Counted from the first letter of the stretch, positions 8,625 to 15,766 are shown. The stretch: DNA of 34,287 bases from an uncultured Clostridia bacterium (GCA_944377425.1 CALWEX010000107.1:1-34287); one strand, 5' to 3'. Notes: generated by a model not told the origin, from the sequence alone. Program-made: numbers and translations.

Positions 8625-8653
8625 TATACGTATTTAATTTTATATAAGTTCCA
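8625..8653 (-). promoter_or_regulatory. ECF (sigma-W-like) promoter of the sigma operon
   Basis: On the minus strand TGGAAC (8653-8648) and CGTATA (8630-8625) are separated by 17 bases. This resembles the Bacillus sigma-W consensus TGAAAC-N16/17-CGTA. It lies directly upstream of the ECF sigma gene, with a leader of about 50 bases, as expected for autoregulation. Confidence 0.65.
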
Positions 8654-8713
8654 TAAAACTAAATTTTTTTAAACCAAATTTTGTAAACTAATAAGCAAAC
8701 ATAATTTTATATA

Positions 8714-8742
8714 CAAAAAAACCTTCGGTTAAACCGAAGGTT
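8714..8742 (-). terminator. Terminator of the tRNA cluster
   Basis: Minus-strand AACCTTCGGTT (8742-8732) and AACCGAAGGTT (8730-8720) form a stem of up to 11 bp with a minimal loop, followed by a T-run. It starts three bases after the tRNA-Val 3' end. Confidence 0.85.
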
Positions 8743-8744
8743 AA

Positions 8745-8817
8745 TGGGAATTACAGGGCTCGAACCTGTGACATCTTGCTTGTAAGGCAAGCGCTCTCCC
8801 AGCTGAGCTAAACTCCC
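8745..8817 (-). tRNA. tRNA-Val (anticodon TAC)
   Basis: A full 73-base cloverleaf. The acceptor GGGAGTT pairs with AATTCCC with one G-T wobble, and discriminator A73 follows. The D-arm contains TAGCTCAGCTGGGAGAGC. The anticodon stem CTTGC/GCAAG encloses loop CTTACAA, giving anticodon TAC (reads GUA). The T-arm has GTTCGAG. CCA is not encoded. Last of three tRNA genes in the cluster. Confidence 0.95.
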
Positions 8818-8835
8818 AAAATATTAAATTTTAAA

Positions 8836-8907
8836 TGACCCGTAAGAGAATCGAACTCTTGTTTCAGCCGTGAGAGGGCCGCGTCTTAACCGCTTGACCA
8901 ACGGGCC
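8836..8907 (-). tRNA. tRNA-Glu (anticodon CTC)
   Basis: A 72-base cloverleaf starting GGCCCGT and ending ACGGGTC plus discriminator A. The D-arm is GTCAAGCGGTTAAGAC. The anticodon stem CGGCC/GGCTG (one G-T pair) encloses loop CTCTCAC, so the anticodon is CTC, which reads GAG only. CCA is not encoded. A TTC isoacceptor for GAA must exist elsewhere. Middle gene of the Met-Glu-Val cluster. Confidence 0.93.
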
Positions 8908-8913
8908 AAAAAG

Positions 8914-8987
8914 TAGCGGAGGGGGGATTCGAACCCTCGACACCGCGGGTATGAACCGCGTGCTCTAGCCAACTGAGCTACTCCGCC
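8914..8987 (-). tRNA. Elongator tRNA-Met (anticodon CAT)
   Basis: A 74-base cloverleaf. The acceptor GGCGGAG pairs with CTCCGCT with a G1-U72 wobble, then A73. The D-arm contains TAGCTCAGTTGGCTAGAGC. The anticodon stem CGCGG/CCGCG encloses loop TTCATAC. The paired first position and absence of three G-C pairs ending the anticodon stem in the initiator pattern argue for elongator Met, not fMet; the body also differs from tRNA-Ile2. CCA is not encoded. First gene after the promoter at 9003-9031. Confidence 0.92.
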
Positions 8988-9002
8988 GCAACAACAATAA
9001 CT

Positions 9003-9031
9003 ATTATAGTCACGTTGTATTAATTTGTCAA
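9003..9031 (-). promoter_or_regulatory. Perfect consensus sigma-A promoter of the tRNA cluster
   Basis: Minus-strand TTGACA (9031-9026) and TATAAT (9008-9003) both match consensus exactly at 17-base spacing. The -10 box ends 15 bases before the tRNA-Met 5' end. A stable-RNA promoter of this strength between divIC and the tRNAs explains how they are expressed independently of the divIC operon. Confidence 0.92.
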
Positions 9032-9059
9032 TAACATTTTTAAAAAAAATTACATTTTT

Positions 9060-9362
9060 TTACTTAGATTTATTAATGAACTCAATTTCCCCTGGTTTAA
9101 CAAGTCCAAGCTGCTCTCTTGCCACTTTTTCTATATATGCGTCGGAAGTGTAATAGTCCTGATTTACATTTAATTCTAGGTTCTTTTTCTTCTCATTTTC
9201 TATCTCTGTATTAAGAGCTATCTCTTCCTGTTTCAGCTCATAAATAGTACGTGCCTGAGAATACAAGTTAAAACAAATTACGCACACAAAAACAAGCATA
9301 AAGCAAAGCACTAAAATATTTGAAAACGATTTTTCTTTTTTCCTCGTTGTTTTTCTTGACAT
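9060..9362 (-). CDS. divIC: Septum formation initiator DivIC/FtsB-like protein
   Basis: A 100-residue bitopic membrane protein of the divisome that works with FtsL and DivIB (FtsQ) at the septum. A basic cytoplasmic tail (residues 1-13, SRKTTRKKEK) precedes one transmembrane helix (about 15-33) and an extracytoplasmic coiled coil (about 38-65). The family hallmark VAREQLGLVKPGEIEF lies near the C-terminus (about 79-94). Length is normal. The ATG at 9362 lies inside the 3' end of yabQ (52-base overlap in another frame). Its AGAAGGG site is about 12 bases away, long for a Shine-Dalgarno, so expression may depend on coupling to yabQ translation. The order yabP-yabQ-divIC is the same as in Bacillus subtilis. 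Confidence 0.9.
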   Translation of the reverse strand: MSRKTTRKKEKSFSNILVLCFMLVFVCVICFNLYSQARTIYELKQEEIALNTEIENEKKKNLELNVNQDYYTSDAYIEKVAREQLGLVKPGEIEFINKSK

Positions 9363-9877
9363 AATTTACCATTACCCTTCTGTTTATGTAATAAACTTGA
9401 GTATTTGTCTTTTTTAGTATTACATAATATTTTCACATATTTTACTTTTAAAATCAATACTTTTGACAATGAATTACATAAAAAGACAATCGGCTTTTTT
9501 ATTACAAGCCAAATAAGCCTAAAGGGCGTAGTTATTATATCAAAGAACACATTTATTATGTAAATTACAACATTAATTATTCTTTCTGCAGCACGTATAA
9601 CGACTTTGCCTAATGTAAAAAGATAAAATACTAAACCTATAAAAAAACCGCCTGGTATAAAAAGCCGCATCTGCCCGCCATTAACTTTAAGCATAACAGT
9701 AAAAAAGAAAAAAACGCATATAACCCAGTATATTATATCTTCCAAACTTGTTAAAAGCGCTCCGTGCCTTTTATATATCCTTAAAAGCCTTAATATATCA
9801 TAAAACGCCGAACACATCATTCCGCATAAAATGGATATTACGAAAACTTCTGCCTGAAAGCTTAATGAAAGAATCAT
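9311..9877 (-). CDS. yabQ: Spore cortex biosynthesis protein YabQ
   Basis: A 188-residue polytopic membrane protein. YabQ is made in the mother cell, localises to the forespore membrane and is needed for cortex formation. Hydrophobic segments lie at about 8-27, 45-63, 71-92 and 98-135, then a basic C-terminal tail. The N-terminal pattern QAEVFVISILCGMMCSAFYDILR is typical of the family. ATG 9877 is five bases after the yabP stop, with only a weak AGGTAG site, so it is probably coupled to yabP. The C-terminal tail overlaps divIC by 52 bases in a different frame; those last residues are basic and low in complexity and may be a recent extension. Confidence 0.85.
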   Translation of the reverse strand: MILSLSFQAEVFVISILCGMMCSAFYDILRLLRIYKRHGALLTSLEDIIYWVICVFFFFTVMLKVNGGQMRLFIPGGFFIGLVFYLFTLGKVVIRAAERIINVVIYIINVFFDIITTPFRLIWLVIKKPIVFLCNSLSKVLILKVKYVKILCNTKKDKYSSLLHKQKGNGKLCQEKQRGKKKNRFQIF

Positions 9878-9882
9878 ATATA

Positions 9883-10161
9883 CTACCTAAAAAGCCTTTT
9901 TAATATACCGCCGCCTGAAATAGGCTCATCGGCATACTCCACAGCATCTATGCCGCCTTCTGCCGAAAGCACTTGGGAATCTAAATCCAGCCTGCTTATA
10001 TGCAAGTTGTTTCCTTTAACAATTATAACTCCCAGTGTGCTGGCACAAACAATGCCTTCCTCGTCAAAAGACAAAACTTCCGTAACACCATTAATTGTAA
10101 TGCTCTCGCGCTCATCGATTATTATTTTGTGGTTGGAATAATTTCTTTTATCATCTGCCAT
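9883..10161 (-). CDS. yabP: Sporulation protein YabP
   Basis: A 92-residue protein of the YabP/YqfC family, required for spore cortex formation in Bacillus. It is a small all-beta protein. Recognisable segments are HKIIIDERESITINGVTEV (11-29), where the central motif of the family lies, and TLGVIIVKGNNLHISRLDLD (42-61). ATG 10161 is preceded by GGCGGGG seven bases upstream. First gene of yabP-yabQ-divIC. A possible mother-cell sigma-E-like promoter upstream (10218-10248) is only a weak match. The C-terminal Gly-rich tail (SGGGILKRLFR) is usual for the family. Confidence 0.9.
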   Translation of the reverse strand: MADDKRNYSNHKIIIDERESITINGVTEVLSFDEEGIVCASTLGVIIVKGNNLHISRLDLDSQVLSAEGGIDAVEYADEPISGGGILKRLFR

Positions 10162-10249
10162 ATTTTAACCCCGCCTTTCACCGCTTATTAATAATATTCA
10201 CCTGTAATTTAAATAAGAACGTATTTTGAATTATTCCGCAAAAAATTCC

Positions 10250-10278
10250 TTTTATTTTCGGTCAAAGACAGTTATAAT
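10250..10278 (+). promoter_or_regulatory. Probable metG promoter
   Basis: A perfect -10 TATAAT (10273-10278) has a weak TTTTAT at the -35 position, 17 bases away. The -10 lies about 39 bases before the TTG start, leaving a leader too short for a T-box or S-box riboswitch. Confidence 0.5.
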
Positions 10279-10316
10279 AGTTACATTATATAGTAATTAT
10301 ATTTGGAGGGATGGTT

Positions 10317-12290
10317 TTGGATAAGAAAACTTTTTATGTAACAACACCTATATATTATCCTAGCGATAAACTTCATATAGGCCATTCATATTGTACTGTA
10401 GCTGCCGATACTTTGGCTAAATATAAAAGACTTCGCGGCTATGACGTTAGATTCATGACAGGAAGCGACGAGCACGGCCAAAAAATAGAAAGAATAGCAA
10501 CAGGCCTTGGTATTACACCTAAGGAATATGTTGATAAAGTAGTAGCCGGAATTAAAGACCTTTGGGCTTCTCTTGATATATCTTACGATAAATTTATAAG
10601 AACAACAGACGAAGACCATGTTGCTGCTGTTCAGAAAATATTTAAAACACTTTACGATAAAGGCGATATTTATAAATCAGAATATGAAGGCTGGTACTGC
10701 ACACCTTGCGAGTCCTTCTTTACTGAGCATCAGCTTGTAGACGGCAAATGCCCTGACTGCGGACGTGATGTTGAAAAGGTAAAAGAAGAAAGCTATTTCT
10801 TCAGACTTTCTAAATATCAGGACAGACTTATTAAATATATAGAAGACCATCCTGAGTTCATTCAGCCGCCTTCAAGACAAACAGAGATGATTTCCAACTT
10901 CCTTAAGCCAGGTCTTGAGGACCTTTGTGTAAGCCGTACATCTTTCAGCTGGGGCATACCTGTAACATTTGACCCTAAACATGTTATATATGTATGGGTA
11001 GACGCTCTTTCAAACTATATCACAGCTCTTGGCTATGGCTCAGATAATGATGAGCTGTTTAAAAAATACTGGCCAGCAGATGTGCATATAGTAGGTAAGG
11101 AAATAGTTCGTTTCCATTCCATAATTTGGCCTGCTATGCTTATGGCTCTTGACCTTCCTCTCCCTAAACAGATATTTGGCCACGGCTGGCTTGTAATAGA
11201 CGGCGGCAAAATGTCAAAATCAAAAGGAAATGTTGTAGACCCTAAGGTTCTTATAGACCGTTATGGCTTAGACGCTGTTAGATATTTCCTTTTAAGAGAA
11301 ATCTCATTTGGTCAGGACGGAAACTTTACAAACGAGGCTCTTATTCAGAGAATTAACTCAGACCTTGCCAACGACCTTGGAAACCTTGTTTCAAGAACAG
11401 TTGGTATGATTGATAAATATTTCGGCGGCCAGCTTCCAGCAGAGCATGCCGAAACAGAGTTTGATGCCGACCTTAAATCTGTTGCCGCAGATACAATAGT
11501 TAAGTTTGAGGAATGCATGGACAAGATGCTCTTTAGTGATGCTCTTTCAGCACTTTGGACACTTATCCGCCGTACAAATAAATATATTGACGAAACACAG
11601 CCTTGGATACTGGCTAAAAATGAAGAAGACATGCCTAAGCTTGCTGGCGCTCTTTATAATGTAGCCGAAAGCATAAGAATTGTATCTATAATGCTTCAGC
11701 CATTTATGCCAAAATGCCCTAAGGCTATCCATAAACAGCTTAATATAGAAGGTACAGAGCTTACTGATTGGGACAACATCAGAATTTGGGGACTTCTTCC
11801 TAAAGACTTAAAAGTAGAAAAAGGCCCTGCCCTTTTCCCAAGAATAGATATGAAAAAAGAGCTTGTTGAGCTTGAAGCCGCAATTAAAGCTGCTCAGGCT
11901 GAAAACCTTGCAAACAAAGCTAAAAACGAAAAAGCAGAAGAAAAAGAAGACAAGGAAACAATAAGCGAAATTTCAATAGATGATTTTGCAAAAGTTCACC
12001 TTGTAACAGGTGAAGTTATTGCCAGTGAATCAGTTAAAGGCTCTAACAAACTTCTTAAAAACACTGTAAAAGTAGGCGATGAAGTACGTACTATACTTTC
12101 TGGTATTGCTAAGTACTACACACCTGAAGAAATGGTTGGCAAGAAAGTAGTTATAGTTGAAAACCTTGCCCCAAGAAAAATGATGGGTGAAATGTCATGC
12201 GGAATGATACTCTGCGCTGCTGATAAAGACGGCAACCTTTCACTTATAACAGATGACAAGCAGTTTGAAAGCGGCTGCGATGTAAGATAA
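10317..12290 (+). CDS. metG: Methionyl-tRNA synthetase
   Basis: Class I aminoacyl-tRNA synthetase that charges tRNA-Met in the cytosol, about 657 residues. The HIGH motif is at 20-23. A zinc knuckle uses Cys128, Cys131, Cys145 and Cys148 (CxxC...CxxC). KMSKS is at 298-302. An alpha-helical anticodon domain follows. A Lys/Glu-rich linker (about 535-550) leads to a C-terminal tRNA-binding OB-fold (DFAKVHLVTGEVIASE to the end), the dimerising long form. I place the start at TTG 10317 (MDKKTFYV), because GGAGGG at 10305-10310 directly abuts the ATG at 10311 but is six bases from the TTG. ATG 10311 would add two residues. It heads a metG-tatD-yabE arrangement also seen in Bacillus, with a partial terminator between metG and tatD. 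Confidence 0.95.
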   Translation: MDKKTFYVTTPIYYPSDKLHIGHSYCTVAADTLAKYKRLRGYDVRFMTGSDEHGQKIERIATGLGITPKEYVDKVVAGIKDLWASLDISYDKFIRTTDEDHVAAVQKIFKTLYDKGDIYKSEYEGWYCTPCESFFTEHQLVDGKCPDCGRDVEKVKEESYFFRLSKYQDRLIKYIEDHPEFIQPPSRQTEMISNFLKPGLEDLCVSRTSFSWGIPVTFDPKHVIYVWVDALSNYITALGYGSDNDELFKKYWPADVHIVGKEIVRFHSIIWPAMLMALDLPLPKQIFGHGWLVIDGGKMSKSKGNVVDPKVLIDRYGLDAVRYFLLREISFGQDGNFTNEALIQRINSDLANDLGNLVSRTVGMIDKYFGGQLPAEHAETEFDADLKSVAADTIVKFEECMDKMLFSDALSALWTLIRRTNKYIDETQPWILAKNEEDMPKLAGALYNVAESIRIVSIMLQPFMPKCPKAIHKQLNIEGTELTDWDNIRIWGLLPKDLKVEKGPALFPRIDMKKELVELEAAIKAAQAENLANKAKNEKAEEKEDKETISEISIDDFAKVHLVTGEVIASESVKGSNKLLKNTVKVGDEVRTILSGIAKYYTPEEMVGKKVVIVENLAPRKMMGEMSCGMILCAADKDGNLSLITDDKQFESGCDVR

Positions 12291-12304
12291 ATTTTATAAA
12301 TTAA

Positions 12305-12333
12305 GGCGGGTTCCATACGGCGCCCGCTTTTTT
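12305..12333 (+). terminator. Terminator or attenuating hairpin between metG and tatD
   Basis: GGCGGG (12305-12310) can pair with CCCGCT (12323-12328) around a 12-base loop, followed by six T residues. The stem is short, so read-through into tatD 20 bases later is plausible. Confidence 0.6.
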
Positions 12334-12351
12334 ATTACAGGAGGTTATAAA

Positions 12352-13113
12352 ATGATTTTTGACTCACATGCCCATTATGATGATAAACAGTTTGATAAAG
12401 ACCGTGATGAGCTTTTAAGCTCAATGAACAAAAACGGTGTTGATTTTATACTTAATTCAGGTGAAAGCCTGCGTGCATCAAAAGCTGGTGTTGAGCTTGG
12501 CAAAAAGTATGATTTTATATATTCCGCTTCCGGAATACACCCAAGCAATACAAAAAACATGACAGAAGAAATATATAACGAAATTAAAGAATTAACAAAA
12601 AATGAAAAAGTAGTTGCTATAGGCGAAATAGGACTTGACTATCATTACGACAACACAGATAAAGAAAAACAGCGCTATTGGTTCAAACGCCAGCTTGAAA
12701 TGGCAAAAGAGCTTTCTATGCCTGTTATAATTCATTCTCGCGATGCCGCACAGGAGTGTTTTGATATTATTAAGGAAAGCGGAGTAAACAAAGGAATTAT
12801 ACACTGCTATTCAGGAAGCCCAGAAATGGCTGCTGCTTATGTAAAGCTTGGTTTTTATATAGGTATAGGCGGAGTTTTAACATACAACAACGCAAAAAAA
12901 ACAGTTGATTGCGTAAGAATTCTTCCTTTAAATAGAATTGTACTTGAAACTGACTGCCCATATCTTGCCCCTGTTCCTAACAGAGGAAAACGAAACGATT
13001 CTACAATGATTAAGTTTGTAGCCGAAAAAATAGCTGAAATTAAGCACGTACCCGTTAACGAAGTATACTCTGTTACAAGCCAAAACGCTAAGAATGTATT
13101 TGGCATTAAATAA
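12352..13113 (+). CDS. tatD: TatD-family metal-dependent deoxyribonuclease
   Basis: A 253-residue TIM-barrel hydrolase of the TatD/YcfH family (3'-5' DNA exonuclease activity in characterised members, linked to DNA repair and turnover). The metal site is visible: HAH (His6, His8), the Glu in GEIGLDYH, His in PVIIHSRDA, His in GIIHCYSG, and the Asp in LETDCPYLAP. Length is standard. ATG 12352 has AGGAGG seven to eight bases upstream. It lies 61 bases after metG and before yabE; Bacillus subtilis has the same order (metS, dayD/yabD, yabE). No sign of damage. Confidence 0.93.
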   Translation: MIFDSHAHYDDKQFDKDRDELLSSMNKNGVDFILNSGESLRASKAGVELGKKYDFIYSASGIHPSNTKNMTEEIYNEIKELTKNEKVVAIGEIGLDYHYDNTDKEKQRYWFKRQLEMAKELSMPVIIHSRDAAQECFDIIKESGVNKGIIHCYSGSPEMAAAYVKLGFYIGIGGVLTYNNAKKTVDCVRILPLNRIVLETDCPYLAPVPNRGKRNDSTMIKFVAEKIAEIKHVPVNEVYSVTSQNAKNVFGIK

Positions 13114-13470
13114 TATTTGTTAAAAGCACCTGCTTTTCAGTTATTAATTAGCAGTGTTTATATAAAATTATTGCAAAATTATTATTACAAAATTAAATGA
13201 TATTTAACAATTTAGACCTAAAATCTGTGTCGTTTATGGAGGACAAAACCATAAAAACATCATTTTTTGTTGCTTTTTTGCGGACAAATACCTATAGGGT
13301 TCAAAAAATTGTTGCATAATTGTTACATTTGTGTTAATATACTAATTGCGTAATGATTAATCAGTTATTAATAATTTCTGAAAAATCTTAAAGTCAATAA
13401 TAAACTAAGAGGACTGCCTTAACGTAAAATTCCCACTCAATTCATTCCAAGGCTGTTCCAAGGAGGAAAA
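13114..13470 (+). other. 357-bp leader/intergenic region between tatD and yabE
   Basis: No gene is seen. A weak AAAAGC/GCTTTT hairpin just after tatD lacks a T-run and is not a convincing terminator. TTTATGG/CCATAAA forms a 7-bp hairpin near 13233-13255 around GGACAAA, and a second GGACAAA is followed by the palindrome CCTATAGG near 13290-13299. The yabE promoter (13312-13340) follows, leaving an untranslated leader of about 120 bases. No known riboswitch fold was recognised. Confidence 0.4.
13312..13340 (+). promoter_or_regulatory. Sigma-A type promoter of yabE
   Basis: TTGCAT (13312-13317) and TAATAT (13335-13340) are 17 bases apart. Transcription would start near 13347, giving a leader of about 124 bases before the ATG. 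Confidence 0.6.
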
Positions 13471-14493
13471 ATGACAAAGCATATTAGAATATTAATTATG
13501 GTTGCTTTCGCAGTAGCCGTTCTTACAGGCACAGCGGCAGCATACGATGGTGAAAATTCCGCAAATGAACTTACAATGAAAACAATTACTATTACAGACG
13601 GTACTGACAACATTGTTGTTTCTACCCTCTCAAATACAGTTGCAGAAGTATTTGAAGAAAAAGGAATCGAAATTGATGATAAAACAACTGTATCAAAAGA
13701 CCTTGATGAAACAATAAAAAATGGTGACGAAATAGTTATAAAAAGACCTTTTAACATTACTTTAAAAGTAAATTCTGAGTCAACACCTATAGTAACAAAT
13801 AAAACAACTGTAGGCGATATTATTAATGAGTATAGCTCACTTATTGGCGAAGAATATGAGCTTGAAAATGTTACGGAATCCACCCGCCTTTATAACAACT
13901 TAGTAATTAAAGTTCATGTAGTTACAGATGAAATAATTACTACAACAGAAGAAATACCTTTTGAAACAAAAAAAGTTGAAAATCCAGAAATGGAAGAAGG
14001 CACTGAAAAAGTAACTCAGGAAGGTAAAAACGGTGTCCTTCAAATTACTAAAAAACAGTATTATTATAAAGGCAAGGTACAGAAGTTAGAAGAAGTTGGC
14101 CGTGAGGTTATAGAAGAACCTGTAGACAAAATAATAGAAGTTGGCACAAAAAAGAAAGAAGAACCTAAACAAACTACCGCAGAAGCTGCTGGTACAATAG
14201 ACGGCATGACATTTAAAAAAGCAATTAACATGGTAAGCACAGCTTATACACCATATGATTCAGGCTGTACTGGTGTTACAGCCTCTGGTATGGCAGCATC
14301 CAAAGGTGTAGCAGCTGTTGATACAAGTGTAATTCCGTTCGGAACAAAACTTTATATACCTGGTTATGGTATCGCTATTGCCGCAGATACAGGCGGAGCA
14401 ATTAACGGAAACCGAATTGACCTTTGTTATAATACCATTTCTGAAGCTTATAGCTGGGGAAGAAGAAATGTAACTGTTTATATATTGGAATAA
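13471..14493 (+). CDS. yabE: YabE-like wall protein with DUF348, G5 and 3D domains
   Basis: A 340-residue exported protein related to Bacillus YabE and the resuscitation-promoting group, thought to act on peptidoglycan. An N-terminal signal/anchor helix (residues 5-24) is followed by two DUF348 repeats (about 38-90 and 96-140), a G5 domain (about 152-228), a Lys/Glu linker, and a C-terminal 3D domain (about 254-340). The three aspartates naming that domain are visible at about 284 (AVDTS), 306 (AADTGG) and 317 (RIDLCY); the fold resembles the MltA catalytic barrel. ATG 13471 has AAGGAGG six bases upstream. It follows tatD as in Bacillus, but rnmV and ksgA, which usually come next, are absent; a terminator ends the unit. 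Lytic activity is inferred. Confidence 0.88.
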   Translation: MTKHIRILIMVAFAVAVLTGTAAAYDGENSANELTMKTITITDGTDNIVVSTLSNTVAEVFEEKGIEIDDKTTVSKDLDETIKNGDEIVIKRPFNITLKVNSESTPIVTNKTTVGDIINEYSSLIGEEYELENVTESTRLYNNLVIKVHVVTDEIITTTEEIPFETKKVENPEMEEGTEKVTQEGKNGVLQITKKQYYYKGKVQKLEEVGREVIEEPVDKIIEVGTKKKEEPKQTTAEAAGTIDGMTFKKAINMVSTAYTPYDSGCTGVTASGMAASKGVAAVDTSVIPFGTKLYIPGYGIAIAADTGGAINGNRIDLCYNTISEAYSWGRRNVTVYILE

Positions 14494-14502
14494 TCACTAA
14501 AT

Positions 14503-14532
14503 AAAAAAGACGTCGTATAAGACGCCTTTTTT
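14503..14532 (+). terminator. Terminator after yabE
   Basis: AAAAAAG-A-CGTC pairs with GACG-C-CTTTTTT around a 6-base loop, with one A-C mismatch, and ends in a T-run. It begins ten bases after the yabE stop. Confidence 0.8.
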
Positions 14533-14597
14533 ATTTTTATGTATTTTATATTAGCAGTAGAAATTCATAATTAAATTATAAATTAAACAGCTGTCTT

Positions 14598-15098
14598 TTA
14601 CTTTTTGCATATCATACTTATACCTTCATACTGTTTGTTCATAGAGCTAAAATTTACTGTCTGCCTTGATGTTTCGTTAAAGCCACAGCTTAAATAACAT
14701 TTTACCGCCGCTGTATTATTAGAAAAAACTTTAAGTGTTATACTATCAAAATTAAGTATATCAAAACAATACTTTTTAATTGACTCTATTAATTGAATAC
14801 CTATTCTTTGGCCACGTAATTTATTATCTACCAGCACAAAACCTAAATGTACGTTATTGCTTTCAAAATCTGCCTTAGATAAAGCCGCAAACCCTACAGG
14901 AACACCTGAATTATCAATAGCTGTAACAAGGCATCCCCTATCATCTTTATCAAATTCATCATTTAATTTATTCATACTTTCAACATTAAATGGATAGTCA
15001 ATTAAATCAGCACACCAAAGAAAAAACTCCTCTCTTTGGCTAATCCAATTTATAATACTGTATGCGTCTTTTGTTTTATATGGTCTAAGCCTAATCAA
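14598..15098 (-). CDS. GNAT-family N-acetyltransferase
   Basis: A 166-residue cytosolic acetyltransferase with one GNAT domain covering nearly the whole protein. The acetyl-CoA pyrophosphate-binding loop is RGQRIG (95-100), preceded by the beta-4 strand VHLGFVLVDNKL. The C-terminal NNTAAVKCYLSCGF segment is the usual motif B. The substrate (ribosomal-protein alanine, antibiotic or small amine) cannot be predicted. The start is TTG 15098 with GGAGGTGG seven bases upstream. It lies 26 bases after the S-component gene on the same strand, so the two are probably cotranscribed, without an obvious functional link. Confidence 0.85.
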   Translation of the reverse strand: MIRLRPYKTKDAYSIINWISQREEFFLWCADLIDYPFNVESMNKLNDEFDKDDRGCLVTAIDNSGVPVGFAALSKADFESNNVHLGFVLVDNKLRGQRIGIQLIESIKKYCFDILNFDSITLKVFSNNTAAVKCYLSCGFNETSRQTVNFSSMNKQYEGISMICKK

Positions 15099-15124
15099 AG
15101 TGCCACCTCCAAAATTTACCTGCC

Positions 15125-15643
15125 TTAATTCATAAGTTTAAAGAAATTTGCTTTTTCAAGTGCACAGCCTATTACAATATATATTATAAATCCGCCTACA
15201 CCCTGAATTATATTTGAAGGCACTGATGAAAGAGCAACTAAAAAGCTTCCCTCTAAAACAGTTCCGCCTAAAATATAGCCTATAATCATCCAAACAATAC
15301 CTGCAACAGGAGCTGCTAAATTTCTAAATGATAAAACTCCACTTTTACTGCTGTCTGCAAGAGAACCTATTACAAAGCCCATAATGCCTTTAATTACTAA
15401 TGTAAATAAAATCCAGTGTGGATATCCAGAAAATAAATCAGCTAACGCAGAGCCTATTCCTCCGGCAGCAGCGCCGTACTTTCTGCCAAAAAATACTGAT
15501 ATAATAATAATTACACTGTCACCTATATGAATATATCCGTTTGTGGCAGGCACTGGTATTCGTATAATCATCGTGCACAAACAAACAATAGCTATAAACA
15601 AACCATTTAAGCAAATCTGTTTCGTTGTCATTTTCTCACTCAT
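15125..15643 (-). CDS. ECF transporter S component (substrate-binding membrane subunit)
   Basis: A 172-residue integral membrane protein with about six hydrophobic segments. The segment YIHIGDSVIIIISVFFGRKYGAAA-like (residues about 37-60) is typical of S components of energy-coupling-factor vitamin importers (COG4720/HmpT-PdxU group). The S component captures the vitamin and docks onto a shared EcfA-EcfA'-EcfT module. No ecfA or ecfT is in the window, so this is a solitary group II type. A Ser/Gly-rich loop lies near 98-104. ATG 15643 has GGGGAG six bases upstream. The vitamin is unknown; a pyridoxine, thiamine-precursor or related compound is a family-based guess. Confidence 0.8.
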   Translation of the reverse strand: MSEKMTTKQICLNGLFIAIVCLCTMIIRIPVPATNGYIHIGDSVIIIISVFFGRKYGAAAGGIGSALADLFSGYPHWILFTLVIKGIMGFVIGSLADSSKSGVLSFRNLAAPVAGIVWMIIGYILGGTVLEGSFLVALSSVPSNIIQGVGGFIIYIVIGCALEKANFFKLMN

Positions 15644-15734
15644 AATAATCTCCCCTATTCATCTTTTGTACTATATTTGTGATAAATAATATCATGCTGA
15701 TTATAAAATTTATAGTATTAAGACATAAAAACAG

Positions 15735-15766
15735 AGATTTGTATGGGTACAATAACCCAAAAATCT
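15735..15766 (-). promoter_or_regulatory. Stem-loop upstream of the S-component gene
   Basis: AGATTT (15735-15740) pairs with AAATCT (15761-15766) and TGGGT (15744-15748) with ACCCA (15755-15759), giving an 11-bp two-part stem with a 6-base loop. It has no T-run and lies about 92 bases upstream of the start. It may be a leader structure; no known riboswitch consensus is seen. Confidence 0.3.

Noticed and set aside
8914..8987. Initiator tRNA-Met or tRNA-Ile2 reading of the CAT anticodon gene
   Set aside because: The first acceptor position is paired (G-U) unlike the initiator C1-A72 mismatch, and the body resembles elongator Met of Firmicutes.
10162..10316. T-box or S-box riboswitch upstream of metG
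   Set aside because: The -10 box is only about 39 bases from the start and no specifier or antiterminator structure is visible.
13340..13470. ydaO-type (cyclic di-AMP) riboswitch, often found before wall-remodelling genes
   Set aside because: The conserved core segments of that RNA were not recognisable in the leader.
13437..13883. 148-codon minus-strand open frame opposite yabE
   Set aside because: Ser/Val-rich shadow of the Glu/Thr-rich yabE frame; no ribosome site.
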